A DNA stretch of 64,000 bases from assembly GCA_023078685.1 (NCBI GenBank), contig JALGAS010000013.1:67001-131000 (forward strand). Reading direction: 5' to 3'. Within the stretch, counting starts at the first letter, position 1, and each line of letters begins with the position of its first letter. Shown piece after piece: positions 11,480 to 22,106 of the stretch. The notes under the pieces are model-generated. The model worked only from the letters and a program-made list of their open reading frames with translations. It ran no database searches and was not told the DNA's origin. The position numbers and the translations under genes are program-made. Origin of the DNA: Neopestalotiopsis rosae. Taxonomy: Eukaryota; Ascomycota; Sordariomycetes; Amphisphaeriales; Sporocadaceae.

Positions 11480-13218
11480 ATGGACGAGAACGAGAAGCAT
11501 ATTGTCCTCGCGGACTCATCGATCGCGCCGATTGATAAGCCACAGCCAGATGATGAGAATATCTACATCGATCCTGTCAAGGAACGCCGCCTACTTTGGA
11601 AATGTGATGTACACCTGACTTCTCTTCTCACACTCTCATTCTTATCGGCCTATCTTGATCGATCAAATATCGGAAACGCTGCAGTTGCTGGGATGCTGCC
11701 AGATTTGGGCATGAGCAGTCAGGACTTGGCAAGTATGAACATTTCCCGAGACTCTTGATAATTACTCACTGACTTCACAAAGACGCCGTCTTGATGTTCT
11801 ACGTTACCTATGTTCCCTTTGAGTTGCCTGGGTCACTTCTTGTAAAAAGAATTAGACCTAGCAGATTGCTCCCGATTTTCATGTAGGCACATGACCTTTC
11901 CTCCAAGATGACGCGACTAACAGAAGAGCCAGGTTGGGTTGGAGTTTGACCTGTTTGGGCACGGGATTTATGAAGACGGTACCTCAATTCTATGCCTCTC
12001 GCCTTTTGATTGGATTTTTCGAAGCTGGAATGTACCCAGCGCTTGCCATTACTCTCACGTAGGCCTACTCCACTAAATTGTTCATCAATACGGGACTACC
12101 GATATTGATGGTCTTCTTTCCAGCACATTCTATACGCCTCAGGAACAGGCACGTCGGTTCGCATACCTATATCTATCCATCGGCTTGAGTGGTGGGTTTG
12201 GAGGACTGTTTGCTTACGCCTTATTGAAACTTGACGGTGTACGAGGCATCGCCGGATGGTACGAGAACATCTCTATACAATCTGACCAAGACTAACAACT
12301 ACTTAGGCGATGGCTCTTCATTGTGGAGGGACTACTGAGCGTGTGCATAGCTTTTCTTCTTTGGCTGGGCATGCCGGATTCTTTTGAAAATGCCAAATTT
12401 TTAAATGAGGAAGACAAGGCCTTGATGAGGCTAAGAGCCATCAAGCATGACCGCTACATGAGACTCAACGAATCGTTCGACAAGAAGGAGGTTTTCAAAG
12501 CATTCAAGGACAAGAAACTCTGGCTGGGCGCGACTATTCAGTTTCTTGGAGACATCTTGTCCTTTGGTATCTCGACTTTCTTGCCGTCGCTGGTCAAGTC
12601 TTTCAAATTCGACTCTGTCTTGACGCAACTCCTCACAGTGCCAGTGTATTTCTGGGCCGTTTCTGTCTACATTGCCGTGTCTGTCTGGTCGGACAAGGTC
12701 CAGAGACGAGCGATCTTCATGATCCCTGGAGCAATGGCAGTCATTGTCGGTTATGCCATACTTTGCAGCGTCCCCATGAGATTAAAGGCAGTACTATACT
12801 TTGCGTGCTTCATGATAGTGCCTGGAGTTTATGTAAGTTCCGCAAGACCATACCCAACAGAGATGGATGCTAAATGTCACAGTGTATGCTCGGACTAAAT
12901 TATGTGTGGATGTTGAACAGCCACGCAGGGTACGTGAAGCGAGCCACGGCGATAGGTCTCAACATGACGATTGGGAACTGTGCCGGATTGGTCATTGGGC
13001 AAATTTTCAAGAACACAACGTCGGAAGGGCGATACCTGGTGGGCGAGGCTACATCACTTTCGGTTTCTGTAGTCTGCATCTTCCTAATCACCGGTCTGTA
13101 CTTTTACAAGCGTCGGCAAAACCGAACCAGGGACGGGTTAACATTTGAACAGAGACAAAGGTGGATAGCCGAAGGGAGAAAGGGTGATGCTCATCCAGAC
13201 TTTAGATATATCCTATAA
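11480..13218 (+). CDS. MFS transporter, allantoate permease (Dal5) family
   Basis: Six exons: 11480-11732, 11783-11882, 11933-12058, 12124-12258, 12307-12832, 12883-13218; 491 aa with all phases consistent. ATG 11480 (MDENEKHIVLAD) is the first start in frame. After a polar N-terminal tail, RRLLWKCDVHLTSLL begins the membrane part. Conserved family features include SAYLDRSNIGNAAVAG in TM1-loop, RLLIGFFEAGMYPALAIT in TM4, and NYVWMLNSHAGYVKRATAIGLNM in TM10. About 12 membrane helices are expected, with a central cytosolic loop around DEKALMRLRAIKHDRY-like sequence. The family imports allantoate, ureidosuccinate, nicotinate-like and other organic anions by proton symport at the plasma membrane. 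The substrate here is unknown; GATA motifs upstream suggest a nitrogen compound. Confidence 0.9.
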
Positions 13219-13707
13219 TAGTTCCTCGGGTTAGACAAGTTACGTAGACCCGTTCCGTAATTGGGACGATTCGTATTGTTGGCCCGTGCAATCGGCCTTG
13301 TTGCTACTTTGCCTTAATTGACAATCCAGTGACAGTTGAATTGTGCAACAGTGTAATAATCTCAGCAAGTAGAGAACAAAAATCTGCTGATGCCTATATT
13401 CAATTATCTCCAAGATGCTCATTGCCAATCGGCTCAACTATGATTCCACCATATTTGGCTAATATCAGACATGATAGCATTTAGTCGGTTCCCTGGTTTT
13501 ATATGTCAATGCGTATTTTTCAATGGTATCCCACTTTGCAAAGCTTGTGCTGTAATAAGCGAAATCCAATGATGAGCATGTTATGCTTCTCTTTTTCTTT
13601 CGTGTACCTCCAATCTTGAGTACTGTCACTGTAATAGCAGATCTCAACATCAGCGACGCACATGCAAGCCATCTACCCTCACATAGTGGTGTAGATCCTT
13701 GCAAATA
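13219..13707. other. Intergenic between two transporter genes
   Basis: No coding signal seen; it grades into the ammonium-transporter promoter. Confidence 0.5.
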
Positions 13708-13905
13708 GATAAGCCTTTTTCCCGATTGGGGAAAGACTCGTTCAAGAGCTCTGCAGCTTCACATGTGTTGACAAGGGATGCAAGCAGCTAATCCGTATCT
13801 GGCAAAAAAGTCCCGATTTTAAACCACATTGAGAGACGGCAAGCTACCCCAGATCATCCGTCTGCCAAGCTTCGATACGGACGTTGGCTATCACTGATCG
13901 ATAAG
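13708..13905. promoter_or_regulatory. Two GATAAG sites upstream of the ammonium transporter
   Basis: GATAAG at 13708-13713 and 13900-13905, both plus strand, 160-360 bp upstream of the ATG at 14067. Ammonium permease genes of ascomycetes are classic targets of AreA/Nit2 GATA factors, so these are plausible nitrogen-derepression sites. Confidence 0.45.
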
Positions 13906-14066
13906 AGCCATTGGTATGGGGATATGCCTTACTGATCGAGGTGATGACAAGCAGTAAATTTTGGAAGCATCGTAGACATAGCAATATTCTCTTCTGCCTC
14001 CTGCCCAGCTGAGTGTGACTGCTTCTTCAGAGGATATCCACAAGTTTGGCGGGACAATCCATCGCA

Positions 14067-15635
14067 ATGGCAACACGAGTGCTAGCCGCGTGGGAGGAGT
14101 GCGATAAAACAGACACGGTCTTCATTCTGATTTGTACCGTGATCTGCTGGACTATTGTGCCTACGGTGAGTTTGCTACTGTTTGTGTTGCGCCTTGTGCT
14201 AGACCCATCTGACGATTACAGGTCGGAATTGCCTATGGAGGCTACTCATGGAAAAGAAATGGCTTGGCGTCCGTTATGCCCGCTGTGCTTACAATCGCGA
14301 CTTGTTCAATACAATGGTTCGTCATTGGGTATACTCTGGCTTATGCCGAAGGTGGATCAGTCTTTGGCGATTTCAAATATGCCTTCCACAGAGGCGTTCT
14401 CTCAGAACCTGTAGGGACTATACCGGCGATACTGTTTAGCGAGTTTCAGCTCGTTTTCGAGGCAACAGTGTGCGCCATCGCGGTTGGCGGCTTTTGTGAG
14501 AGAGGCAGATTGCTACCGATAATACCATTTATAATCGTGAGTCGTCACATGATCGCCCACCGCTTCATCACTAAACATACATAGTTATGGTCAACGCTCA
14601 TTTACTGTCCCTTGGCCCATATGGTGTGGGGCGGAGGTTTCCTAGGAGAAGATCTTGGGGTGCTTGACTTTGCGGGTGGTAAGCAGATTGGCGTTTTCTT
14701 GTTTGTATGGATATTGACTTGAAGGTTTTCCAGGTACGCCCGTCCATGTTTGCTCTGGCACGACCGCGACAGCCATCAGTCTCTACCTTTCGTACCCAAT
14801 ATTCCGCTCTCGGCGCTCAGAAAAGCGAACGCCGACGCATATTCGGCTCCATCGCCCAGGGAACTCCTTTTGTCAGCTAATCGCCTTGATTATCATCTGG
14901 GGCTCCTGGCTGGCATTTGATGCCGGCACCACCTTGGCGTTGAACTTTCAATCTGTAATGGCACTCTGTGTCACAAACCTGTGTGCTTCGTCTGGAGCGC
15001 TTACCTGGGCTTGTATGACGTATTTTGAGTCTGGCAAGTGGTCCTTGGACTCGACATTCATGGGTGCGATTTCTGGGTTGGTCATGATCACCCCGTCAGC
15101 TGGATTCATTGATATGCCCACTGCCTTTTTCTTTGGAATTCTCGGCGCCCTTGTGTGCCGTCAAGCTTTGAGGATCAAGTCTACCAACTTTGCTAGACGC
15201 TGGCGCTGGGTTGATAACGGCGACACGTTTGCTACCCATTGCATTGGAGGAGTTCTCGCCACCATCTGTACTGGCCTCTTTGCTAAGAGGGAGGTCGCAG
15301 CTTATGGCGGTGTTGTCGTCAATGGTGGTGTTTTTTTCGACGGCAATGTACGCCAGCTTTGGGTCCAGATTGTTGAAGCCATTGTGGGATTCATGTGGTC
15401 TTTTGTTGGCTCATTTGGCATCATTGCACTGATAGACTGTATTCCGGGACTTGAAGTGCTGGCCACGGATAAGTGAGTACCAGTTACTAGGTTTTGGGCA
15501 TACACTAACGAACTAATCTGTAGGGAAATCATCGCTGGCCTTGATACCTGTCAGACTGAGGAAGCCCTGGTTGAAACTACCTTTTCCGACGAGGCAGACT
15601 ATTCCCCAATGGACGGAGGCAACATCGAGCTTTGA
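14067..15635 (+). CDS. Ammonium transporter (Amt/Mep/Rh superfamily), divergent
   Basis: Five exons: 14067-14165, 14222-14536, 14585-14678, 14734-15472, 15524-15635; 452 aa. Amt features can be read in order: a pore segment near [41 protein letters not shown] with the conserved Asp and the first twin His; and [18 protein letters not shown] with the second twin His. About eleven membrane helices are expected, then a short acidic cytosolic tail. The protein departs from ordinary fungal Mep sequences in several core spots, for example [14 protein letters not shown] instead of the usual FGFNGGS-type segment, and a Cys after the first His. It may be a sensor-like or specialised Amt. Function: uptake of ammonium or methylammonium at the plasma membrane. 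Confidence 0.87.
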
Positions 15636-16183
15636 ATCTCAGTGTATCAGACTTTGAGGAGGTCTCCTTGAGCTTACTCAACAAGCTCTCTACTGGCAGG
15701 GTCTATCATCCGGGAATCAGGTGCCAATGATGATGCAGCCTCGATGCCGCTATTATTGTCGGCCTGCAGGAGAATGGAGAAATGAAATCAATAATACAAA
15801 TCAAATAATGCGTTGGGTGATGGAAGCATGTGGGAATCAGTGGCGATCAAGGGGGATACGCAATCATGGAGACAGCGGTGCAGGCAAAATGTATGTGGAT
15901 AGAGTCAAATTCCGACGTAGAGACATGGCACTATGATCGACTACATATCATACCGGGCATGGAGTCGCAAAAGTATGTGTGCTTACAGATGTTGGTAAAT
16001 CTTCGGGCTTCCAGCAGTTTCCCATTTTGAGTTCGGTTGATGGAGGGGCTATGTTACATACTAGCTCGGCCGTCGGGGCCAATGCCAACGGGACCCCACT
16101 GTCCCGATAGCTGCAACCTTGCACGTCCTGAACCGATGCGTTTGCTTACTGCGGATCGATCCATCAATCAACAGTCAGTCAAT
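15636..16183. other. Intergenic, 0.55 kb
   Basis: No gene seen. An in-frame ATG at 16136 would extend the next gene by 16 residues of poor quality; 16184 is preferred. Confidence 0.5.
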
Positions 16184-16849
16184 ATGGCACACCACGAAAC
16201 CAATATTGGCGAGATGACTGAGTTTGAGCTTCCACCACCTCCCGACGGAGGTCCCTTTGGAGGTCCACCTTGCGCGACAATGGAAGAGTTGCTAGAGTCC
16301 TTGAACAAGCATGCAGCTCAGCACGGATACGCCTTGATCCGTCGAAATGCTTCCAACTACAGGGAGGGCAAGCCTACGAGCTTTGCCGTCTACTGCGATC
16401 GTGGCAAAGCACGCCCTTCCAAAAGCGCCGGCATTAGAAACAGAAGCTCGCGACTGATCGGCTGTGAATTCAAGGGCAAGATTCGTGCCTTACAGAAGGA
16501 CGGCTGGAAATGGACGTTTGCCATCATCAAATCTGCACACAACCACCCTCCCTCGAGTGATGGTACAGCACACCCGATGCTTCGCAGGTTCACCAAGGAG
16601 CAAAAACGATATATTGGCGCCTTATCGAGACACGGAGTCCGCCCGCAAGCGATCCAGTCCAGTCTCGAGCAAGACTTTCCTGGCCACCCGTTCGTCATCA
16701 AAGATATCAACAATCTCATCGCGAATATCCGAGCCAGCGAAAAGCAATCTTCTAGTGCAGTTGCAGATGCCCCAAGTGCCTCGTCCATGGCGCCCGTTGG
16801 GGCCCCGATGGAAAACGAACAAATGGACGACATGTTCCGCCTCCTGTAA
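16184..16849 (+). CDS. FAR1-type DNA-binding-domain protein (transposase-derived)
   Basis: One exon, 221 aa from ATG 16184. A single FAR1/WRKY-GCM1-like zinc-finger fold is apparent: MEELLESLNKHAAQHGYAL, then CDRGKARPSKS, GCEFKGKIRALQKD, WKWTFAIIKSAHNHPPS. The C-x-n-C and H-x-H ligands match the Mutator-type N-terminal domain. After it comes RRFTKEQKRYIGALSRHGVRPQAI, a helical segment common in such proteins, and an Ala/Ser-rich acidic tail. The DDE transposase domain is absent, so this is a stand-alone DNA-binding protein. It was probably domesticated from a MULE element or is a stable family of fungal nuclear proteins. No terminal inverted repeats were noticed. Confidence 0.75.
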   Translation: MAHHETNIGEMTEFELPPPPDGGPFGGPPCATMEELLESLNKHAAQHGYALIRRNASNYREGKPTSFAVYCDRGKARPSKSAGIRNRSSRLIGCEFKGKIRALQKDGWKWTFAIIKSAHNHPPSSDGTAHPMLRRFTKEQKRYIGALSRHGVRPQAIQSSLEQDFPGHPFVIKDINNLIANIRASEKQSSSAVADAPSASSMAPVGAPMENEQMDDMFRLL

Positions 16850-17856
16850 CCCACAACACGTCAAAAGCAAACATGACGAGGAACTGATGAGTAGCCATCA
16901 ACCCGAGGGTTCCCGCAGAAATGACGAGTATCTCTATTTCATGCCGGTACATCAACTCATGCGAGTGTCGAGATGATAGGTAGGTACATCTTTCGCGACA
17001 TAGCCCTAATAGTTCAATTGACACGCACTAGATATCAATCAACCCCTGGCAAAGTGGTCTACATTAGCAATTGTAGTCATCTTTCTCCTCAGCGGCTATT
17101 CATAGCGAATGCACAGTACCTGAAGAGAGGCAATGGGCACTTCAGTCATCATGTGGATGTGGGCTGTTCCCTGGTCCTGGAGCACATGCAGATAAAATTG
17201 TGGTGTCGGGGACGTAGCCAATCTCTGCATGTCCTAACAAAGCGGGACGGGAATGGCTATTTCTTGGCTGATTCACGAATAGTTGCAACTTCACCCAGAA
17301 TCTTGAGTGGATGTTGTGGAGAGTCCAGTGGAATGGCATTTGAGAATGATATTCCGAGACTCAAGTGCAATGCACTGATATGTAATTACGATTGTAACAG
17401 TAGAGGAAAGCAGAAGACCTGAAGCGAAATGTATGGTCCAGCTCTCAGCTCCCGGCACCGCAGTGCAAATTCAATCTCCACTGACAAGTCCATACACCGT
17501 TTGCGCCATTGTTCAATTTCTGGACGTCAATTGCAATGCAACGCGTTCCTGCATATTTTCAAATGCCGTTTTGAAGGAAAACAATGGGAAAGAACCCGGC
17601 GCCTTCCACTCCATCAGACAATTGATTTGTGCAAACGGAACAGCAAAAAACCCTGCCACGAATTCAAAACAGCTGCAACAGCCAGTCCAAACGTTTGCTT
17701 GCTTTTACACACCCACCGACCCTAATCAGTCTACCAATGCGCAGCGACCCAACATTACCAATTTCTCTGCCCATGGATATTTCAGATCCTCCTTCTCAAA
17801 GTCCAACAATCTCGGTCCTGTGCGTTCACATTCTGTAAACGCGAGCACACGTCAAA
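16850..17856. other. Intergenic / long 5' leader, 1.0 kb
   Basis: No conserved coding frame. A long open frame overlapping the start of the next gene in another register looks like a shadow. Confidence 0.5.
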
Positions 17857-19680
17857 ATGGCAGAACTGGAACAAAAGCTGCGCTTGATTGTGGACACACT
17901 TCATCAAATGGACGGCCTCGCTTTGCCAAAGGATCCCATCGAAACCAGCACTGTGCAATTACTTTTGCGCAGCTACTGTCCCTATTCTGGATCACAGCGC
18001 GATAGTCTCGAAAATCTCAGAGGAAGAGTTCGCATCATCTTTGAGGCAGTCTGCTGGTTTTCTCAATTCCGAGACGCAGCATGGTTTTGGGATCGGCTAA
18101 AGGAGGAGTTGCAGCTTAACGCAGAAGTGACTTCAGAACATCTTCAGCAGACAGTCAAAGCGCTCTGCGATGCCCGAAGAGCCTATTGGAGGGAGTATGA
18201 GCTTTCCAAGAGCGAACTTCCCACCATCAGCCATCGCGCTTCAAAGTTCCTCAAGCCTATCGATAAAGTCATCAATAAAGAGGCACACAATGGCCAGAAG
18301 CACATCTATGGATATGATCCGGAGTACGTCTGGGCCGTGCAAGCAGCTTCTTGGGCAAATCATTTCGAAAGGTTCGTTCGACAACTGGGCGATAAAAAGG
18401 CAAAACAGCCAAAGAAACCAAAGAAAACGACCCAATCCGTCATTACTCATGAAGAACCCCCCCTGGCCGTTCCTAGCATTTCCCAGACAACGATATCAAA
18501 TGCATCCCAGCACCAGCCACGGGAAACTACACGGAAACTTGGAAGTCCAAGGGTTTCCAACATGGTAATCCCTGCTCAGCAGGCCGAGAATTGTCGACCA
18601 GTGCTGCAGATCCCGGATCTCACTATAGATCTACTCCAGCATATCGAGGGACATACACGAGAGAAGAACGGCATAGCACCAGAGTCAGCTCCATACACAG
18701 AAGCAAACTTCTTAGGTGATGATGGTGATTTCACCTCACCTGGAAAATCGCAGAATGGTCCGAGTTTTAGCCAAAAGGCAAGCAGCTATTCGACTGATAA
18801 GGAGTCTTACGAGGTCAACACGAGCCGCACCGGCTCTAGAAATCATACGAATGATCAGCATGTTATCACGGAGCCTCAAGTTGAACGAAGCCGAAAGCGC
18901 CAAGCATCACCTCTACCCGGATCCAATGCAGAGAAGAAGCAGAGATTGGACGCGAGAGCAGATGAAAATTCGTCACAGGAAGCCTTGACATTTGTAGTGG
19001 AACCAGTTCATGTCCAGAACACCGAAAAACTACACCAAACCACATTGTCAAATAGTCTACGAATGCCCACCGCTCCAGGACAGCTCGTCACTCCCACAGT
19101 CAACAACTCGCCGTCAACTGGAAAGCATGTCACAAATGAGGTCGACATTCAGCTTCCATCGAAGGCCCGTCCTAGTTCTCCTGAGCGTAACCTTCTGGCG
19201 ACAGGGCATACAGATACTGTCGCCACCCAAACCTCGTTGAAGAAGCTTCTTGCGGATTACCAGACCAAAAAGGATGCTGATGACTTCAAATCCACACTGG
19301 AGAGCCGCCTGCTGCAGTTAGAGTGTCAATCACAGCGTCTCGATAAGCTCGAGACCCTGGTTTTGCAGGAAAAGAGGTCTGACAACAGGAAATTAGCTGG
19401 TACTGTTGACGTGCAAGTTGATGACGGAAAGCAGAACTCCCTGATGTTATCTCGAGAGTGTCAGCTCCAGGCTCCCGTCACTTGTGAGCTAGCAACCTTT
19501 CTGCAAGACATTGGCACTCGAATCAAGGAAATTCGGCACCAACTTCGAACCAAGTTACGACAAGAGGACGAAACAACCGAAGGATGGCAAAGGATGAGCT
19601 ATCTAGGTAACGTGATGTGGTCCCTAGATGATGCCATCAAATTTGCCAAACACGGTGCCATAGCAGTCCAAGAAATGTAA
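17857..19680 (+). CDS. Hypothetical 607-aa protein, predicted nuclear, coiled coil at C terminus
   Basis: Single exon; ATG 17857 has a good context (CAAAATGG). I do not recognise a named family. The N-terminal 180 residues look globular and helical (YCPYSGSQRDSL, FWDRLKEELQL, DPEYVWAVQAASWANHFERF). A Lys/Pro basic run (KKAKQPKKPKK) follows near residue 190. Then comes a long polar, Ser/Thr/Gln-rich disordered middle containing a bipartite-like basic signal (RKRQASP...KKQRLDAR) near residues 345-370. A heptad-like region around residues 465-510 (LKKLLADYQTKKDADDF, LESRLLQLECQSQRLDKLE) predicts a coiled coil. A second helical segment closes the protein. The architecture suggests a chromatin or transcription-associated scaffold, but no function is assigned. 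Confidence 0.75.
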   Translation: MAELEQKLRLIVDTLHQMDGLALPKDPIETSTVQLLLRSYCPYSGSQRDSLENLRGRVRIIFEAVCWFSQFRDAAWFWDRLKEELQLNAEVTSEHLQQTVKALCDARRAYWREYELSKSELPTISHRASKFLKPIDKVINKEAHNGQKHIYGYDPEYVWAVQAASWANHFERFVRQLGDKKAKQPKKPKKTTQSVITHEEPPLAVPSISQTTISNASQHQPRETTRKLGSPRVSNMVIPAQQAENCRPVLQIPDLTIDLLQHIEGHTREKNGIAPESAPYTEANFLGDDGDFTSPGKSQNGPSFSQKASSYSTDKESYEVNTSRTGSRNHTNDQHVITEPQVERSRKRQASPLPGSNAEKKQRLDARADENSSQEALTFVVEPVHVQNTEKLHQTTLSNSLRMPTAPGQLVTPTVNNSPSTGKHVTNEVDIQLPSKARPSSPERNLLATGHTDTVATQTSLKKLLADYQTKKDADDFKSTLESRLLQLECQSQRLDKLETLVLQEKRSDNRKLAGTVDVQVDDGKQNSLMLSRECQLQAPVTCELATFLQDIGTRIKEIRHQLRTKLRQEDETTEGWQRMSYLGNVMWSLDDAIKFAKHGAIAVQEM

Positions 19681-20461
19681 GCACGAGAGCCCAAGAGTTC
19701 ATTTTCGATATATCTCAAAAGGTCAACCTGGATTGCCCGTCAACTACGAGAGAAGTTTGCAGATGGCTGGCTACATCGGCATGGGAGTGATCGGGAGTTC
19801 TGTTGTTGTGGTGACGAGGTTATTCTTTCATGGCGGCAACGTCTACGCCATGATCTATACAATCAGACCTGAAGCACAGGCATGGTCAGATAGGCATCTA
19901 CAAAGCAAACATCGCCAGCAAAACTCACCGTATCGTAAATCAGACAACGAGACTGAATGCAAATAGTGATCGATGTCGCAGAAATGTGCATTAACCTGCA
20001 TAGTAGAGTGGTTGGAGCCCGTTTCAATTAACATTCGCAAACCCCGTTTCAACCATGCAACCTTCAGGTAAAGCCGTGAAGATTAGCAAGACAAGATCAT
20101 AGTAGGCTGAGCTATTCCTCCTCAAAAAGAGATGAATGGAATAACACAAGCTGTAGAAAATTTCTGTACCGTGTGTTTTGCATGACTTCAATCAGAAGCT
20201 TGCAGAGAGTAAGCTCATCATCACAGTATCAAATTCTCGGAGCGGACATCAGCGTCGGGCCAAGTCTTCCGACGGCGGATACCGTACGGCCGCCGAAGAC
20301 TGGCAGATAAGGATTTGCTGGTGATAGGAGCTCTAATTATAAAAGATATGTGAACAGGCTTGAGTTTTCTCTAGATACTCTCAAAGTCAGAGGCCATAAT
20401 CCTCTGAAACTTGTATCCAACCAGGTTGATCTTTCGAAATTGATTAGGAGGCCATTTGAAC
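19681..20461. other. Intergenic, 0.8 kb
   Basis: No coding signal recognised. Presumed promoter of the hydrolase at 20462; a TATA-like TATAAAAG stretch lies at 20337-20344. Confidence 0.45.
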
Positions 20462-21289
20462 ATGGTGACGATTCGCAAGGCGTATGCCGATACGTCTCTT
20501 GGGCAGATACATTATCGATATACAGAGGCGGAAAGTGACAATAAATGTCCGATCCTGTTCCTACACATGTCTGCATCGTCCTCGGCATGTTTTGAGAGGT
20601 TGATGAGAATCTACACGTCCCAGGGATATCAGTGCTTTGCTCCCGACATGCCAGGTTTTGGGCAGTCTTTCGATGCTTTGGTGGACCCGCCCAGTATCTC
20701 GTGGTACATCAACCTTTATCTGGAAGTGTTCAAACCACTGGGACTGTTCGAACTCGGATGCCATGTTGTAGGTCATCACTCTGGAGGCGTCATCGGGGTT
20801 GAACTCGCTGTGTCGCATCCGGGTTTGGTCAAAAGCCTGACGCTCTGTGGCCCGGTCTGCATGGACAAGGAGGAGAGGGAGAAGATGAGAGCCAAAGTCA
20901 CGATACCATTCAACAAACCAGCTGAAGATGGCTCACATCTCATCAAGACATGGGAATATCTTCAACACCACGGAGGAATATCAAGCAGCGAATTGGATAT
21001 TCTGCAACAAGAGACCCTCGACCACAGCCGAGCCTGGAAAGGAAGGTTGCAGATTTACAATTGCGTTTGGGACCATGATGGGCCGCGGATGCTGAAGATG
21101 ATCAAGTGCCCGACGCTTGCACTATGTGCCCGGGATGATGTTCTGTGGGATTCATTTGGTGCAGTCAAGGCCGTCCGACCAGATATACAGACTGCAGAGG
21201 TGACGGGCGCCAATTTTGGGCCTTCGAGAGGTAGCGAAACCATGGTCAAGATCCTGACGCCCTTTTTGGAGCAACACGAGAGGAAATAA
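20462..21289 (+). CDS. Alpha/beta hydrolase-fold protein, catalytic His not evident
   Basis: Single exon, 275 aa from ATG 20462. The alpha/beta hydrolase order is clear: strand 3 PILFLHMSASS, PDMPGFGQS, nucleophile elbow GHHSGG (Ser), and acid strand LALCARDDVLWD (Asp). At the place of the catalytic His the protein reads VTGANFGPSRG, with Asn where most relatives have His. There is no signal peptide. The family includes haloalkane dehalogenase-like and epoxide hydrolase-like enzymes and many ester hydrolases. Without the His the enzyme may be weakly active, may use another His, or may be a binding protein. The substrate is unknown. Confidence 0.85.
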   Translation: MVTIRKAYADTSLGQIHYRYTEAESDNKCPILFLHMSASSSACFERLMRIYTSQGYQCFAPDMPGFGQSFDALVDPPSISWYINLYLEVFKPLGLFELGCHVVGHHSGGVIGVELAVSHPGLVKSLTLCGPVCMDKEEREKMRAKVTIPFNKPAEDGSHLIKTWEYLQHHGGISSSELDILQQETLDHSRAWKGRLQIYNCVWDHDGPRMLKMIKCPTLALCARDDVLWDSFGAVKAVRPDIQTAEVTGANFGPSRGSETMVKILTPFLEQHERK

Positions 21290-22106
21290 ACCAGGAGAGA
21301 CTGGTCGATTACCGACAGCTTATTGAGGTTGACACAATGGAAGCGAAAGACAAATTCTGTACGAATATCCATAAATTCTCTTAGTAAATTCTCTCGATAA
21401 ATTCTCTTAATGCTAAAGTCCACGACACAGGCGGAGCATGTGCTTTGGGAGGTGTGTTTTACTGCGAAACTCCCAGGGAATTTCGGCGGTTTTGTAGCGG
21501 GGCAGCCGGGCCCGCTAGGGGTGCCTTGGGGATCCATATTCACTGAGAGATACGGCCGGGCGGCGAATGGGCTCACCTCAGTGTTGATCCGAATTGCAGT
21601 CTTCGAATCTGCCAATCTGCCCTGGGCAGACAGACAAATGGCCGATTCAGAAGATTCTGGAAGATACAAGAAGATCAAAGCGATTCAATTATAGTCTGGT
21701 TGAGTCAGGCGATGCAGAGTCTTCATTACAACCATCGGAGTTTTGCGCTTGTCAAAATGGCGTAACTTATCTAGCGTTTAGTTTTTGACAACAGGGCGCG
21801 CACCACGCTGGGCGATTGTGTAGTAGAATGACAGGAATATCGGGTTACTGTTCATGTCCACGGACCACCAAACGTCGCTCTCAGTGTATATAATTCGCAG
21901 AGATTACCACGATTTGATGAGTTTCCCAGTAGTGTTGCGATAGCATTCGACAGCTGATCTTTTTTCTCTTTCGTGGTCTTTCTACAAACCGCAGCAAAGC
22001 TTTCGTTAGTCTAGCATCAATTTTCACGACGAGCATCGCCAAACCCAATTTCCAAAACCGGCACCCATTCATTCCAGAAACCTACCAGTCACCCGCCTTG
22101 GTCATC
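21290..22106. other. Intergenic, 0.8 kb
   Basis: No gene recognised. Contains the short repeat listed next and the presumed acetyltransferase promoter. Confidence 0.5.
21371..21411. repeat. Three tandem imperfect TAAATTCTCT units
   Basis: TAAATTCTCTTAG, TAAATTCTCTCGA and TAAATTCTCTTAA follow each other about 80 bp downstream of the hydrolase stop. The unit is 13-14 bp and AT-rich. Confidence 0.7.

Noticed and set aside
16390..16854. Antisense 154-codon frame over the FAR1 gene
   Set aside because: It is the reverse-strand shadow of a clearly conserved coding exon.
17433..18005. A 190-codon plus-strand open frame overlapping the start of the 607-aa gene
   Set aside because: It has no recognisable domain, overlaps the better-supported gene in another register and looks like a compositional shadow.
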